From: Karalla daura
Taxonomy: Eukaryota > Chordata > Actinopteri > Chaetodontiformes > Leiognathidae
Direction: 5' to 3'
Length of the DNA stretch: 64,000 nucleotides
NCBI GenBank assembly: GCA_029224185.1
Contig: CM055188.1
Location: 6,015,001-6,079,000 of the forward strand
Shown here: one piece after another, positions 1 to 13,800 of the stretch
Position numbering within the stretch: the stretch's first letter is position 1
How the letters are laid out: every line of letters begins with the position of its first letter
The notes under the pieces: model-generated
What the model was told of the DNA's origin: nothing
Databases searched by the model: none
Seen by the model: only the letters and a program-made list of their open reading frames with translations
Translations under genes and position numbers: made by a program

Positions 1-1992
1 GTTGCTCCAGAGAGAACGGGACCTGATCCACCAGTTCACTCATCAACATCTTATTGAACCTGGTGTTGGAGGAGGAAGTTGGACATAGTGGAAGCCATCT
101 GCCAGAGTTGCCAGGTGTGAACCCGCCTCTCATCTGATCCAGGTGGGACCTGTTTCACGCTGGTAGAGTCTTTGTCAGCCTCTGGAGGAGGATGGGCATA
201 TTTCATTCCAGCTGGAGTTTTGACGTCTCTCCACAATGGCATGGGTCATCTAGGGGTTGAACAGACACTCGATCTCACACGGACCCAATTCTTCTGGCCT
301 CGAATGGCTGCTGATGTGGAGGCAAAAGTCAAGGTTTGTGGACGTTATGTTCGGCAGAAAGCCTTACCTGAGAAAGCTGCTCCGTTGGTTAATATCAGGA
401 CCACTCGTCCAATGGACCTGATATTAACTGCTTTGTATGGATTCCCTGTCGCTTGAGCCAGACACCAGCAACACAAAAGACATCCTAGTTCTTTCGGATC
501 ACTTCACCAAGTTTGCGGTGGCCATACCAACGGCCAATCAAAAGGCAAAGACTGTAGCAAAATATCTGTGGGAACAATTCATTGTGTATTACGGCATTCC
601 GTCTTCATATGGACCAAGGGCCGGACTTTGAATCCCGGTTGATCAAAGAGCTCTGTTTCCTTACCGGCATTAAGAAGACACATATTACACCTTACCATCC
701 TAGTGGTAACCCTGTAGAATGCTTCAACTGAATTCTCCTGAGCATGTTGGGGACGTTGGAGCACAAACAGAAGTCCAAGTGGAAACAGTATGTGAAGCCT
801 TTAGTGCATGCATACAATTGCACTCGCAACAAAGTCACCGAGTTTACCCCCAACGAGCTGATGTTTGGCAGATCGCCTTGACTTCCTGTAGATTTGGCGT
901 TTGGGTTACCAGTGTCAACATCTCAGACCTCATCACACAGCCAGTATGTCCAGAATCTATGGGCAAGATTACAGGAGGGATATCAGCTCGCTGCAAAGAA
1001 TGCTGTACGGCCCATGGAGAGGAACAAGGCTTGCTTTGGCAAGCGTGTTATCCTGGAGGAGGGGGAAAGGGTGCTGGTACACAATGTGAGACTTTGTGGA
1101 AAACACAAGCTCATAGATAAGTGGGAGCGTGATGTTTATGTTGTTGTTAAGCGTGCCGGGGATCTGCCAGTTTATATTGTCCATCCAGAAAATGACATGA
1201 ATGGAGCTACTCGAACTCTCCACAGGGATCTTCTACAACAATGTGGGTTTCTCTCGGCCAGTGTGAGGATGAGGCATCAGTTCCTGACCCGTCTGCTGCC
1301 AATCAACCTCAAACCCGCAGTCAGCCACACCCGGACACAGACTCTCAATGGGTTGGTGGATGATGCAACTGATCTCCCATCTCTGCCTGTCTGTCAGCCT
1401 GCTTGATTCAGTGTAGTCCACTTATCTGCAACTGAATGTTTAGCAGATTCTGCCAGTGATGTCCCTGCTTTGTCGCCAAGCAGTCCAGACACCGCTCAGC
1501 CTCCAATACCTGCTGTCTCTGTTACTCCTGACTCTTCAGCTCTTCACGTACCTGCAGTGGAAGAGATTTCTCCAGTAGCTGAAGTGGAGCTATCCTGTGG
1601 ACCTGTGGAGGAAAACTTACCTGTGGAAGGAAATTTACCTGTGGCTGTTGATGTAATCCAACCAGATGAGCCTGAGAATCATGACCCCCAGAGTGACCAA
1701 CGTGATACATGCAATCAACAAGTTGAGTTGACCACTGATCAGAACGTTGTTGATGACGCAGATGGTGTAGAGTCTGAAGCTGCCACTTTAAGACATTCCA
1801 CTCTTCATCGTCAGCCGCCTGAGCAGCTTCAATATTCTGCCTTGGGCATTCTGCTTGTTTTGGTTGTTCAGTCCCTTTTCCAGGGGATAGCAAATGCCTT
1901 GAGTCCTCCACCTGCAGCAGACGTTTGTTCTGTGCCTTGTGTTCTTGTTCTGTAGCATGCACCGGGACGTGCATGGTTTAAAGGGGGGAGGG
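1..1992 (+). pseudogene. Ty3/gypsy retroelement pol 3' part (integrase), decayed, 5' end outside window
   Basis: The plus strand carries the end of a gypsy pol gene spread over several frames. Around 230-360 is the integrase zinc-binding region: an H-x4-H pair is visible, but the expected C-x2-C has lost its second cysteine. From 437 to 630 comes the start of the integrase core (a DHFTKF motif), and the frame then shifts near 605, so the rest of the core continues in another frame. The C-terminal integrase region reads at 894-1406. A proline- and acid-rich tail follows at 1470-1955. A purine tract (1980-1992) and an LTR come next, in the usual gypsy order. The frameshifts and stops mean it cannot make a working protein. 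The assignment to gypsy is firm; the exact family was not determined. Confidence 0.85.
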
Positions 1993-2342
1993 TGTAACCT
2001 GGGTGCAGGATGCAGCCTTTTCTGTTTTTCGTCTTCCTGTTACTCCTGCGATAATGATGTCACCGATCATGTGACAGGTTACTATCAATCACGGCTGAAT
2101 ATTATTTAAATGGAAGTCGCAGAAGTTTCTGGTCTCTTTCGGTCCAGCTACACATGTCGGGTCATCCATGCTGCAGGAGCTGACCGCCGTCGGGTGGTGG
2201 TGGCCTCTTCCTCAGAGAAGCAATCCTCTGACCTGCTGGCTGTGGTCAGAGTGTGTTGGCCTCTTCCTCTGCAGAGAATAAACACTTGGTAATGTTCCAG
2301 TCTTGCTTTTTGATTTTACCATCAAGATTGAGAATTTTTACA
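1993..2342 (+). repeat. 3' LTR of the gypsy element
   Basis: The repeat begins TGTAAC directly after a purine-rich tract (AAGGGGGGAGGG) and ends near TTTACA, as expected for an LTR. It holds a TATTTAAAT box near 2101 and an AATAAA signal near 2277. The last 100 bases resemble a fragment at 8395-8505. The exact 3' edge is estimated from the TG...CA rule, because the 5' LTR is outside the window. Confidence 0.65.
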
Positions 2343-5185
2343 CAACTATATCAGCAAACAGATAATTACCAACTAAATTTGGGGCTTTTTTTGGTCCATC
2401 CTGGATCCAAAACTATTAAAACAAACAATTGAAATGCAATGAATAGTTGTGAGATAACACCACTAAAGGCCTTTTATCTGCTCCTTCCAGCATTAAAACA
2501 GTGGGAAATGCACAGCATATTTTCAGGTCTACTGAAGATGTGTGTACAGGATTTCATGCGTATCAAAACCGTCCCAACCCTGTTCTCATCAACAAGTCAG
2601 AACTGAGCCACAGGCGTACAGTAATTTCTCCTGTTAAGGCGACTGATATCAGTAATAGCTACAGGGTGCAACTTCATGTTACAGAGAGCTCCATTACCCA
2701 TAGCAGCTTGGCAAAGAACTTGCAAGACAGTCATGCAGGTTAGGCTTCAAACAGGTCTGTCAGCACTGCATAGAACTACACAACAAAGGAAGACTGATTA
2801 AAGTTTAGGGGCATCTGCACACCTGTTCATCTTGTGATATCAAAGGGAATCTCTGGTTTCCATTCACAAGCTGCATGCTGTATATCTGGCAGAGTCTGTG
2901 AGAGTCATAAAGAACAGTCTTGCACAGAGGAAACTGAATGGACTGTTCATACACACAGCTGAGTGATCCTGCATTTGAAGTGTGTTGATGAGAACATATG
3001 GTTCATTGGGTTTCCACCTCTTAGAGTAAGGCTAACCTTCAAACACAATATCCAAGCATTCAAAGAGGAGAGAAGGAAAAATGAGTCTGAATGCCACTCC
3101 TAACTGTGAAAATTTCTTTATCACCAGAACATTTAGACATAAACAGTGCTTTACTGTTGAGGAGAGACAGACCGGAGAATTCCAGTAACTGATGCAGTTC
3201 TCTGGGATAGATATAGAGATACTGCCTTGGACCCGTTCTCTACCGGGGACGTTTGGAGTATCTCTCAAATGGAGTTCGAGTTATCGTGTTAACATGAAAA
3301 ACATGCAGCAGCAGTGGACATTCAGACACTACTAAAAATGGTGTCCACCCGATGTGGATGGGCCCTATATAGGGATTAGGGGGTGGTTTCAGACACAGCC
3401 GGAGTGTCTTGATCTGGGTGACGGTATGCCAGGGGACGGGGCTCTGGTTCCTGATTGGAGGCAAAAATACTGACTTCAGGTTTTGCACTGATCTCAAGGT
3501 CTTTTTCATCTTGTTCGGGGAGCTCATCTTATGCAACTTGAGATTCACCAGGGACATATGACATTACAACACTGTAAATATGTGTCCTATTGTGTACCAT
3601 GCTCGTCATTATAACGAGGTTGAAACAAACACTAACTACGTCTAAATGTGTGTGTGCATGTTCTTGCGTGCGTGTGCGTTGGTGTGTGCTTGCATGTGAG
3701 CATGTGTGGGTGTGTGAATAGTGCTGTCTTGCCTGGTATCAATGGCACTCATTTAGGGAGTGTGAGTCACTGTGTTTACTGTTTTCACAGATGGAGCTCT
3801 GACACTGTCTGGATAACTGAGATAAATGACTCGTACTCCAAATCAGCAGATGGAAACAACAACAGTGAGTCACAGACACAAACACACACACAGACAGAAA
3901 GAGTATGTAAGCAGTGTATCAACTGATAGATTTTTCCTTCTAAACAAAGCATGAAAGAGAGTGGAGAGCACATAAGCGGGGGAGACTTCAACGGACGATT
4001 AGCTCAGCATGGATGGGAGACCTCTTCTGTTTTTTATTTTTGTCTCACTTCCAGGTGATGTTCACATGAAGCAAACAAGTGAATCCTTGACATTAAAACC
4101 AGAAACCTGTATCACTGAGGTCTTACTGTGTCAGAAATTTAAGTAAACTGTGGGGAGCCATAAGTGATAACTTGCCAGCTATCTTCTGCCATCAAAGTTT
4201 AATGTTATGATTAATGTTTCTGAGTGGAGGCTGTGTCAGTCTGCTGCTGACATAACCTGCTGCTTCAGAGCCACTCCTGGCAGACACTGCCCCCATGTGT
4301 TCAACACCAATTCAAGTGCTCTGAATGAAGAGGACCTAACAGTGCATACTCCATACTGCCGAGCAAACTGTATGAGGATCACTGGAATGCAGTCAGTTAA
4401 ATACAACCGTGCATGGGTGAGTCTTACAGGTGCACTGTTGTAGGATTTAATTAATGAATTAATGAATTAAATGTGCAACGCACCTGTAAAATGTCTGCAA
4501 TATATTTAAGGGAATGTGGAAGTCATTGACAGCAATGTTTTGGATAACTACCTCCTCCATGAAGATGGATCAAACTGAACCAGAAATTTGTAATTTTCAT
4601 ACAGGGTAGTGTTTTTTTGACTGACAAGATCCATGGATGGGGGGCAACATGGTTGAAATCGTATTTGATTTGGTGTTTATTTAAACGTTTACAGTAGAAA
4701 ATAGTCACAATTCACTTTATAGCAAATAAAAGTTTGAACAGGTGTTAGACAGAAGGAAACTTTATAAACCATTTTACAGAGTTTTTACACAACTTACATT
4801 GATCCAGAAAAACCTTCCACATTAAGGTCAATGGACATTTCAGTTTTACCACCTACCTGAGTTTTACCTGATTCAGAATTTACACTGTTTGATGTTGTAT
4901 TCAATCACTTATGTTCTTCTAACTTTGTCTGTTGATTTGCCAAAATGAAATTTTCAGCTGTGGGCACCAAAACATTTTCCATTTTTCCCATCTGGTTCAT
5001 ACCATAGTATAGATAGATAGTCCTCACATCATGTGCCTTTTCCTCTAGACATCAAGCCTATGGCGAGCAACATGCTTGTCACTTCATTAAGAGGTTACAC
5101 ATGCCCCAGGATGCATGATGCTTCTGGCTAGAAGGACAGTACACACACCAGCACACACTCTTATCAAAACACATTTCAAATATAA
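2343..5185. other. Intergenic stretch without a recognisable gene
   Basis: No ORF here resembles a known protein. The stretch contains a GT-rich run at about 3645-3715, a CA-rich run at 3875-3900 and, at 3518-3595, a fragment of the TTAA-flanked MITE family that also sits in the src intron. The short open frames at 2501-2743 and 4207-4443 lack any recognisable motif. Confidence 0.5.
3518..3595 (+). repeat. Partial copy of the TTAA-type MITE found at 14581-15223
   Basis: The segment matches the right end of the element at 14581-15223. Shared landmarks in order are TTATGCAACTT, TTCACCA, GGACATATGA, AACACTGTAA and a terminal ATATGTGTCC-like run. The left part of the element is not recognisable here. 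It is best read as an old truncated copy. Confidence 0.6.
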
Positions 5186-7867
5186 TTTATTGCACATTTA
5201 AAGATCAACATAGAGTGGCACAATACCCTTCTCAATCCTTTTACAGTGGAAATGAAAAAAAAACACAAAAGGAGTTCTTAAAAATGCTCACACCTTCTTA
5301 GGATGTTTTTGACTTCAGAGAAAAATGGTCATGAATTTGCAGAAATGCCAGACCAAAACTGCATAGATTCATAAAAACTAAAACATAAAAAAACAGACAC
5401 CTCTTTAAAATGGAACAGAAAATCCAATCAGACCTTACTGTTACTCATATGAATCATGCGTCCATTAAGTTCCACATTGTCCCACTGATTTGCAGTTCAT
5501 TCAGTGTGTCAGAACAAACAGGATATTTCCCAGTCTCAATGAAGAAAGCACTGATATGCTGTGCAAACATATACAACCAGATTTAAATTGTCTTTTGCAG
5601 ATGATTTTATAATTTGTCCATTATTGAAAAAGAAAACATTGCTTAATCCCAATTTTCAGTAGCTTCTCCTCATAAAAACATTTTCAGATTCAAGAATTCA
5701 AGACATTTGCAAATTCAAGAAAAACTACATAAAAGCAAATTACATGATAGTCACAGTCATTTAAGATAATATTTACATCTTTGACCTCATTTTTAATGCC
5801 ACATCACAACCAAATCTCCATTTTCATTGCTGTTTTACAGTTGTCCAAATCACTGATTACAGTAGTCATCAGAATTAATTGTTAACTGGGTCAGAACTTC
5901 ATGCTGTTTGTGGGCTCAAACTGAACAACTGCATTCATAGTATTTTGTTGGCAATTATCTATAATGTCATACCTACTGTTGCTGTATGAACTACATCATA
6001 AACTAAACCGCTGTGAAATGCATGACACCCAACATAAATACCTGCGATCTGAACTTGACTTACATGATACAAAAAACAACTCTAAAGAGCTACAGTATGT
6101 ACAGTGTAACAGTGAGGACAGGCAGGTCAAATTGAACAAAAGAAAAAATATTCATAGATTGATGGCACAAATGTTCAGAAGTCTCTTATGATTCCTTACC
6201 CTTACCGGAACCTTCAGTAAACATACACGTGTTGATGTACAGTACAGTATAAATACAAACCCAGGCAATGGTCAAGAGAACAGCACAAAAGCATGCTAAC
6301 TGGTTTTAAAATCAACTTTTATAGCAAAGTCAGAGACACAGTTTCATTAAGGTTACCTGATCAGTGTTTTACAGTTTATTTAGGGCCACCTTGTTGCATA
6401 TTCTTGCCAACAACATCTGTGAAGAGAATGAGAACCTTTTGAATCCTTCAGCAAACAGTGACAGGTCTGTCTGTCCCATTTCCCCACCAACATGAAGTTT
6501 ACTGGGGAAATGGCGCCAAGTGTTGTTGTGAGTTGTAAGTAAACAGTTGCCTGTCTAAGAACTAAAAACTCCAGAGGAAGCCCATCAATAATCAAACATT
6601 ATATACAAAGACAGCAGTGAAGTTATGTGATTTGCACACAAGATCATGTGCTCTTCTCTCCAGGTTTTCACATCTTGAGCAGAGGTGGATGTTAATCAGT
6701 AATTGATGGATGGACGATTGGTTTGGTTGCCATATCAGCCTTGCATACATGTTTGATGAAAGTTAGCCTATTTTCTCCTGTGCGGAAAGAAGCTGACTAG
6801 TGTTAAGTATTCTCTTTTGTGCAACCAGAACTGTGCTGATGATTTTTTCAATGCAACTTTATAGTTAAAATAAAGGTTAAACAAAACAAGTAGTCAAATG
6901 CTAACTGTATCAATGCAATGGCCATTCAGCATGTGTAAAGCAATACAAGTAAAAAATATGGGTTAAACAATAAAAAAAGGACCTCAAATTGTATTCAGTT
7001 TGCCTAATCTCCAGTCTTACAGAACCTGCCTGTGGCATTATCATTACAGAGGCAACCTTTCCTGCTGATAAAATAGATTAAATATGTATTGTTAAAATGA
7101 AGAAATTCCACGGGGTTTCGTCAGCCATTTAACAAAACCTTAAACCACAGGGCAAATACTGTCCTAGTAAACATGAACAAAAATGCAAAGTAGAATTCCA
7201 GAGCTGAGTTATTTGGAGACACTTTGAAGAAGCTGCACTTGAGAGAAGTGGAACAAAATACTGAAAGTCACATCGAGATTGAGGAGGAGAGGAAGGAGGA
7301 ACACAGAGGGCCTGAAGAGAGAGAGACTTTCCTTTGGCACCTGAGCCACAGTGGCAGTGCTCTTCAGTGGGCGGAAAAGATACCAGATGAGAGTTAGAAT
7401 ATGATCCTTGAATATGAATATGATTGTGAAAGGGAGCGAGGGAGGTATTCACATAACAGCTCATATATAATTGGAAAATCCTCCCCGGTCTTCTCTCTTT
7501 GATAGGAGCTCTGTTCCTTTGCTGCTCACTCTGTCTGTAGACCCTGAATCAGTTCCTCGCACAAAAAAAATAACATTTACCCACAAGTGCTGTCCCTCCA
7601 TCACTTGATCATATCATAGCTAGAGTCAATCCCACCTACAGCTCTCTTTCACAGAATTGAACTTCACTTCTGCAAGAAAACCATCAGCAAAGAGAGAGTT
7701 CATGCAGAAATGAGGTTCTTCTGTTGTGTTTCAGCTTCCATAGAAGAAAGTTCCTCCCAGGTGGCTTTCACAGACTCAGATTCTCCCACAGGTGTTCCTC
7801 TGAGGTCGGTTAGTGCAGATCACTCTGTGCTGAGGTTCCTCCCATAGTTTTGCTTCAGTGTGTGGTT
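5186..7867 (-). other. src: Probable src 3'UTR
   Basis: After the src stop codon at 7868 the minus strand runs 2.7 kb with no exon-like ORF and no clear transposon. An AATAAA signal on the minus strand (5186-5191) would end the transcript at about 5165-5175. The length fits the long 3'UTRs of vertebrate SRC genes. The boundary is inferred from the signal alone. Confidence 0.45.
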
Positions 7868-10800
7868 CTATAGATTCTCCCCAGGCTGATACTGGGGTTC
7901 TGTGGAGGTGAAGTAGTCCTCTAGGAACCCCTGCAGGTACTCAAATGTCGGCCTTTCTTCTGGGTCCTTCCTCCAACAGGATAGCATGAGCTCATGCAGA
8001 GAAATGGGGCACTCTGCTGGGCAGGGCATCCTGTAGCCACGCTCTACTTGGTCCAGCACTTCACGGTTAACCATACCTGTCAGAAGACACATGAAGTAGG
8101 ATTTTGGCAAAATGAGTAAGAGAAATGCAATACACTAAATCTGACTGACAAAAACTCATTAATTAATTCATGTTTCACAAATCATTGTATTGTATCATCT
8201 TAGTATTCTTTAGTTGCTGTAGCCTGAACTGTGTCTGTACTGTATCTAAACTGTGTCTGCTGTAGACATCAAAATGTCCTGCTGTGGGGAACCTAGTTGT
8301 AAAATCTTCCTCATCTGTTTTATTCTATCCAAATGTTTTCCCAGTTGTTGGTGGGATACATGGGGCACAGGATAAAATGTGCTGGGACTGCTTTCTCTGT
8401 GAAGCAATCCTCTGGTTCACTTGCAGCGGTCAGTGTTTATTGTCTTCCTTCTCTGTAGAAAATAAACACTTGACAGGTGTTCCAGTCTTGCTTTTTGACT
8501 AACTCAGACATTCAAGAAAACGTATGTGGTATTATCTATTGAATACCTTTGCTCTTAGACCTGATAATCACATACTTGTTTGGTCTTAAAAAAATGTTAT
8601 GCAATGCCAAAAATAACTTGGACGCAAGAACATAAAAGTAGAGACATAACCAGATCATCACCTTTGCAATTCTGGATCAAAAAAACGTGTGGTCTTTCAA
8701 CATGGAGATGATTTTTCATTTTAGGCACTGCGGCACTGGGGCAACAAAAGAACTGCCTGTTTAATGTTGCTTAAAAACATTCTTATCACACTGATTCGCG
8801 GTGTGGTGCTGTACCTGGATATGGGACTCGGCCTTTTGTTGCCAGTTCTGTAAGCAGCACACCAAAGGACCAGACATCAGACTTAATGGTGAAGCGACCG
8901 TACAGGGCAGCCTCCGGTGCAGTCCATTTGATAGGGAACTTGGCTCCTGAGCAGAGTTTTGAGTTTCAACAAACAAAATAAGAAATCAATATATTGATAT
9001 ACAGATATTTTAGAAAATATCTTTACAAATGCCCACAGCACAGCATGTAAACATGGACATACCCTGTCTTGCAGTATACTCGTTGTCTTCAATGAGTCTT
9101 GCCAGACCAAAGTCAGCCACTTTGCACACCAGGCTGTCTCCCACCAGGATGTTGGCAGCACGCAGGTCTCTGTGGACATAGTTCATCCGCTCTACATAGG
9201 CCATGCCTGCTGCTATCTGAAGGTATTGGAAGCACAGGAGAGAGCAATCTACATTTTTAAAATAATTATCTTTATGAGAATAACTTTTAGTGTTACAAAC
9301 TTTAAAAGTACTTTAAAATGACTAGAACTTTAAAATTACCTGAGCAGCCATGTCTACAAGCTGAGGCAGACGAAGCATCTTTCCTGCTTCTCCTTTAAGG
9401 AAGTCAAGTAAGCTGCCTGTGAGAGCAAAATGAAATATGCTATGAACAAAACTCAAAGATAATTAAGTAATGAATTCTCCACCATATGCATAAACCTTAT
9501 AGCATCTTTCATGATCTTAGTTAGCTCAGAAGTGAAGCTCAGTTGTGTGCACTAATTTCTAGAAATATTCCCAGGACACTGTCTAAACTACTATATTTCA
9601 GCCTCAAAATAAACTAAATATCTTTTAATCTTATTTTGAGACAAAATTAGGAATCACCAATGTATCCATTTTTTTTTTTACCTTGGCTCATGTACTCGGT
9701 CACAATGTAGATGGGCTCCTCAGACACAACAGCATAAAGCTGGACCAGCTTCTCATGCCTCAGCTTCTTCATGACCTGTGCTTCCTGAAGGAAGGCCTCT
9801 GGAGACATAGTGCCGGGCTTCAGGGTCTTAATCGCTACCCGTGTAGTACCGTTCCATGTACCTGTCACAGCAGTAACATCTGTGTTCAACTTTGCTGATG
9901 AAGTTGATCTCACCCAAGTCTCAAGTGGACTTGAGTGAAAACATTTTGTGAAATATGCTGTCACCTTTACATCTGTTCAGCAGCCTGTTAGCTTGGTTTA
10001 GCGCAAAGACTGTGGTAGGTACACAGCTAATCCACCTACCAGAGCCTTTGTATTCAGTAAATGACACATTCTATTGACAAGGCTCTACGCTGAACAGCAT
10101 GTTCCTCTGAGTAGTTACTTGGCAACCAGTTGACATTCCAGAAAGTTTTAGGGGGCAAACAAAGACACAGGCCCACACATTACCATCCATTGCAATGAAA
10201 GTGCTATTTTAACACTGGAAACTAGAAAAAAAAACATGTTAATTATGGAACTTAGCAGTGCTGAAAATATTTGAAAGCTGATGTACAGAGCCAGACCAGT
10301 AACTGTACTCAAATTAAGGGAGCTAATCGCAGCATGATAGCTAATGGACAGACGTCAATCTGCTTTAGTATCAATCTTAACCTCTGCCACTTTGCCAGGA
10401 GGAGAATAAGCTGTGCAAATTGCCAGGTTACTCTATCAATGAGATGCACATATGTAATGTGATCAGGATTTAGCTAGTTGAAGCTGACATATGAAAATTT
10501 GTGCATCACTCTTACCCATCCAGACCTCTCCAAAACAGCCCTGTCCCAATTTAAGGTCAAGGCGGAGGGAATCACGGGGGATCTCCCAGGCATCCCGGGC
10601 CAGGCCCTGGGTCTGAGGTTTGGCCACAGGACACACGTCTGTTAGTGCATGGCACAGCCCATCAGAGTGCTCTGAAAAAGGCAAAAGATGTGAGAGATTG
10701 TGGCAGATTGATGGTGATGGTTGTATAAAAGGCCAACTGCTCCAGCTAGGTTGTGTGTGTAAACTCACTGCGGTAGTGGAAGACCAACTGCTGGAGGCTG

Positions 10801-13800
10801 GTGAACTGGGTGCGAGAGGTGATATAGAAACCCCCGCTATCCAGCTTCCTGATCTTGTAATGTTTAACATTCAGACCTTTGGTGTTGTCATAATCCAGCA
10901 CTGACAGGCAATATGCCCCTGTAAACAAGACCAAAAAGCATACAGACACAGGTCAGAACGATAACAGCAGGCAAATCTGGGCCTGTGTGACAGCTGTTTT
11001 TTTGGACTGTCCAAGCAGCTGTGATGGCCAGGGCTCAGTTGTTTCCCCATAAATGGAGATGACTACATTTTTTGGAGACATAACACTGCAAATAAAACAT
11101 TTATGATATTATAATTGTGACATGAATCATCTAACTAAATAGTTCTCACAGTCCTTTCCTAAAAGGACAAAATCTGGAGCAGTACATTTCATAAAGAAAT
11201 ACATCAACGTTTGTTGACACAAAATACAATATCATCACAGCATCACTCAAACATCGTAACTACTGACCCAATACAGGTTAATAACCGGTACTAAATTATA
11301 GACAAGGCTGACAGTGAAACACAACAATTAGATGGACACAGAGGCACATGTTTGCTGGTCTTACAAATGATGAGATGCATCAGACTGACATGGTTTGTGT
11401 ATCATACAATATATAGTCGCCTTGCTACTGTTCCTCTGCGTTACGACACGAACCTCACTTGACATCAAATACAGAGGGTATTGCCAGTCAAAGCTCCGCA
11501 ACCCAATCCTCCCCCCATCCTAGAAGTCTCAGGCTTAACTTTTTTTGCCCTCTTCACAGCTCTAAGTGTATTTGTGTGTCTGCATGTATGCATTGAGATT
11601 CATGGCCTGGGGACATTCAGCACCCTTCTACGTTGACCTAGTTCTGGCAGTGATTCACCCCGACCCATTCACAAGCCCCAATCCACTCCACCATGCTCTT
11701 TCTTTTTCTACCCCCTTTTTTCCACAAAAACAACCCCCTAAGGAGCCCAGCTACATCACAGGGACTAGATCTGACAGGAGACTCACAGAAGAAGGTAAAA
11801 CACAAGCCAAGAATCTGAATGTAGTACCATCAGCCTGTGTGAAAGGACAAATTACAAATTACAGTACTACCTCTTTCAATTTTTTCAAAGTGAGACCATA
11901 GTTCCTGTGCAAGGTAAACTCCAGGGAAACATCTAAGCATCATCTGACTTACTGAAAACATCTGAACTTTCTCCATTAATGTATGCATCTCCTCATTCCA
12001 TGGTGCACATCATATTTATTCTGTCCTTCAAAATGGTTGCAAAACTATTTTGATGTTCAGTTACAGTTAATATTAACCTTTGCTGTGTTTCTTAAAAAAA
12101 CTGCATGCAAGTCTATCTAGCATAAGTGATGCCATATGTATTATGTATATCAAAATCTTTGTGGTTTCTTTAAGGTCTTTACACACTGTGTCCAGTAAAT
12201 AAAAAAATTCAACCTTATTCTGTATAAATTGCGCTTGGAACAGGTTCGATTTTCAACATGTTTTGCATCCACGAAAAGCCATTCGCTCTGGTGGACCAGA
12301 GCTGTGGAACATGGGTACAAGTACAGCAGAAGTAGCTACAGGGATCGGAGGGACCAAGACAGCAGAGCAGATTTTGACCATTTGACCAGTCCTCGGTAAC
12401 TTCAGTAGCTGCTTGGAGGCTGGAGGCTCCAGCAGTAGCTCAGAAGGTCAGGCATCAAGCATTAGGCCCAAGAATCCACAAACCAATCCCATTAGCCCCT
12501 TTCCAAAATTTGGAACAGAAAACAAATTTGCATAGTAAAAATTGATCATTTTCTGTTCATTTCAGATGTACATGCAGCCTCAAGGTAGACAGGTAATTTC
12601 AAGCAATACAAAATTATATGTTATAATATGTACATTAGATAATAATCCACATAGCTTGTGACAGTCATTCGACCACCTACAATAATTGTAGCCTTTGGAG
12701 TGATTCAAGCATCTACTCTCTCACCTTTAGTGGTTTCACTCTCCCTCACCAAGAAGGTTCCTCGTCTGTTCTGCAAGTTCAAAAGGAGCCTCTCTGAGTC
12801 ACGTCGAGTGATCTTCCCAAAATACCACCTGCCAAAGTGGGCCACAGAGAATGAGATTAGCGAGGAGCTACAAATGAACATCTAGAGGAGGCTGACAGAG
12901 GGTCCTTTTGACAGCAGAGACTGAGCTGCATGGTACAAAACAAAATATTTGTTCTCTTTAAATTTGCTTGTAGATAGACATAGAGTACAGAGAATAAAGA
13001 TCTATGAAGGCTTTGAGGACTTCAGAAAAAAAAAAAGAACAAGGACAGGATAATGTACTCTTCCGCTTGGATGGAGTCGGACGGAGCCACGTAGTTGCTG
13101 GGGATATAACCACTCTCTCCGGTTGTAAGGGAGCGAGCAAGCCACCAGTCCCCTTCTCTGTGATAGAGAGAGCGAGAGAGAGAAAGGTAGAGGGAGGGAG
13201 GAAGAAAGAGAGACAGAGAGAGAGAGAGAGAGAGAGGAGAAAATCATTAATAAAAAACGAACTCAAACAACCTCAACAGTTTTTGGCGTTAACCATTAGC
13301 TGGCTCCAACTTTCCAAATTACATTTAATTAAAACACATTTTTCTCATTGTCAAAAATCCCATGTGAAAACCAACAAAAATGGTGCAATTATTTTATCTC
13401 ACAGCTGTCTCTACGCCCCAAGAAGGCTGCTTCCTATCAGAAATGTAAATTTTAACTTTTTAAAAGGCTGATTTCTTAACATGTTTATATTCTGTTTAAA
13501 CACATAATGCATTCTGTATTTGTTGAGGACTATGCTTTTAAGTATTTTCAGGGGCTTTTCTGGCCTCTATTTCAGAGAGGACAGATGGAGAAAGACAGGA
13601 AGGTAGAGAGAGATAAGGGGATGACACAGCAAATGACAAGGCAAGGATTTGAACATGGGTCACTGCAATACTGAGTTTGCACATGGGGTGCCTACTCACT
13701 GTGCTAAAATGTGTTCCATTAGTAACAAAATTAAGCAAAAGTAAAAGACTTTGTTCAAGCTAGGGCACATCAATGGCCTAGAGAAGGTGTAAATGAATTA

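Noticed and set aside
1470..1955. Possible env-like gene after gypsy integrase
   Set aside because: The frame is a low-complexity proline- and acid-rich pol tail directly before the purine tract and LTR; no surface or membrane-fusion features were seen.
13555..13722. Possible tRNA gene
   Set aside because: A and B box motifs are present but no cloverleaf can be formed; it fits a SINE head.
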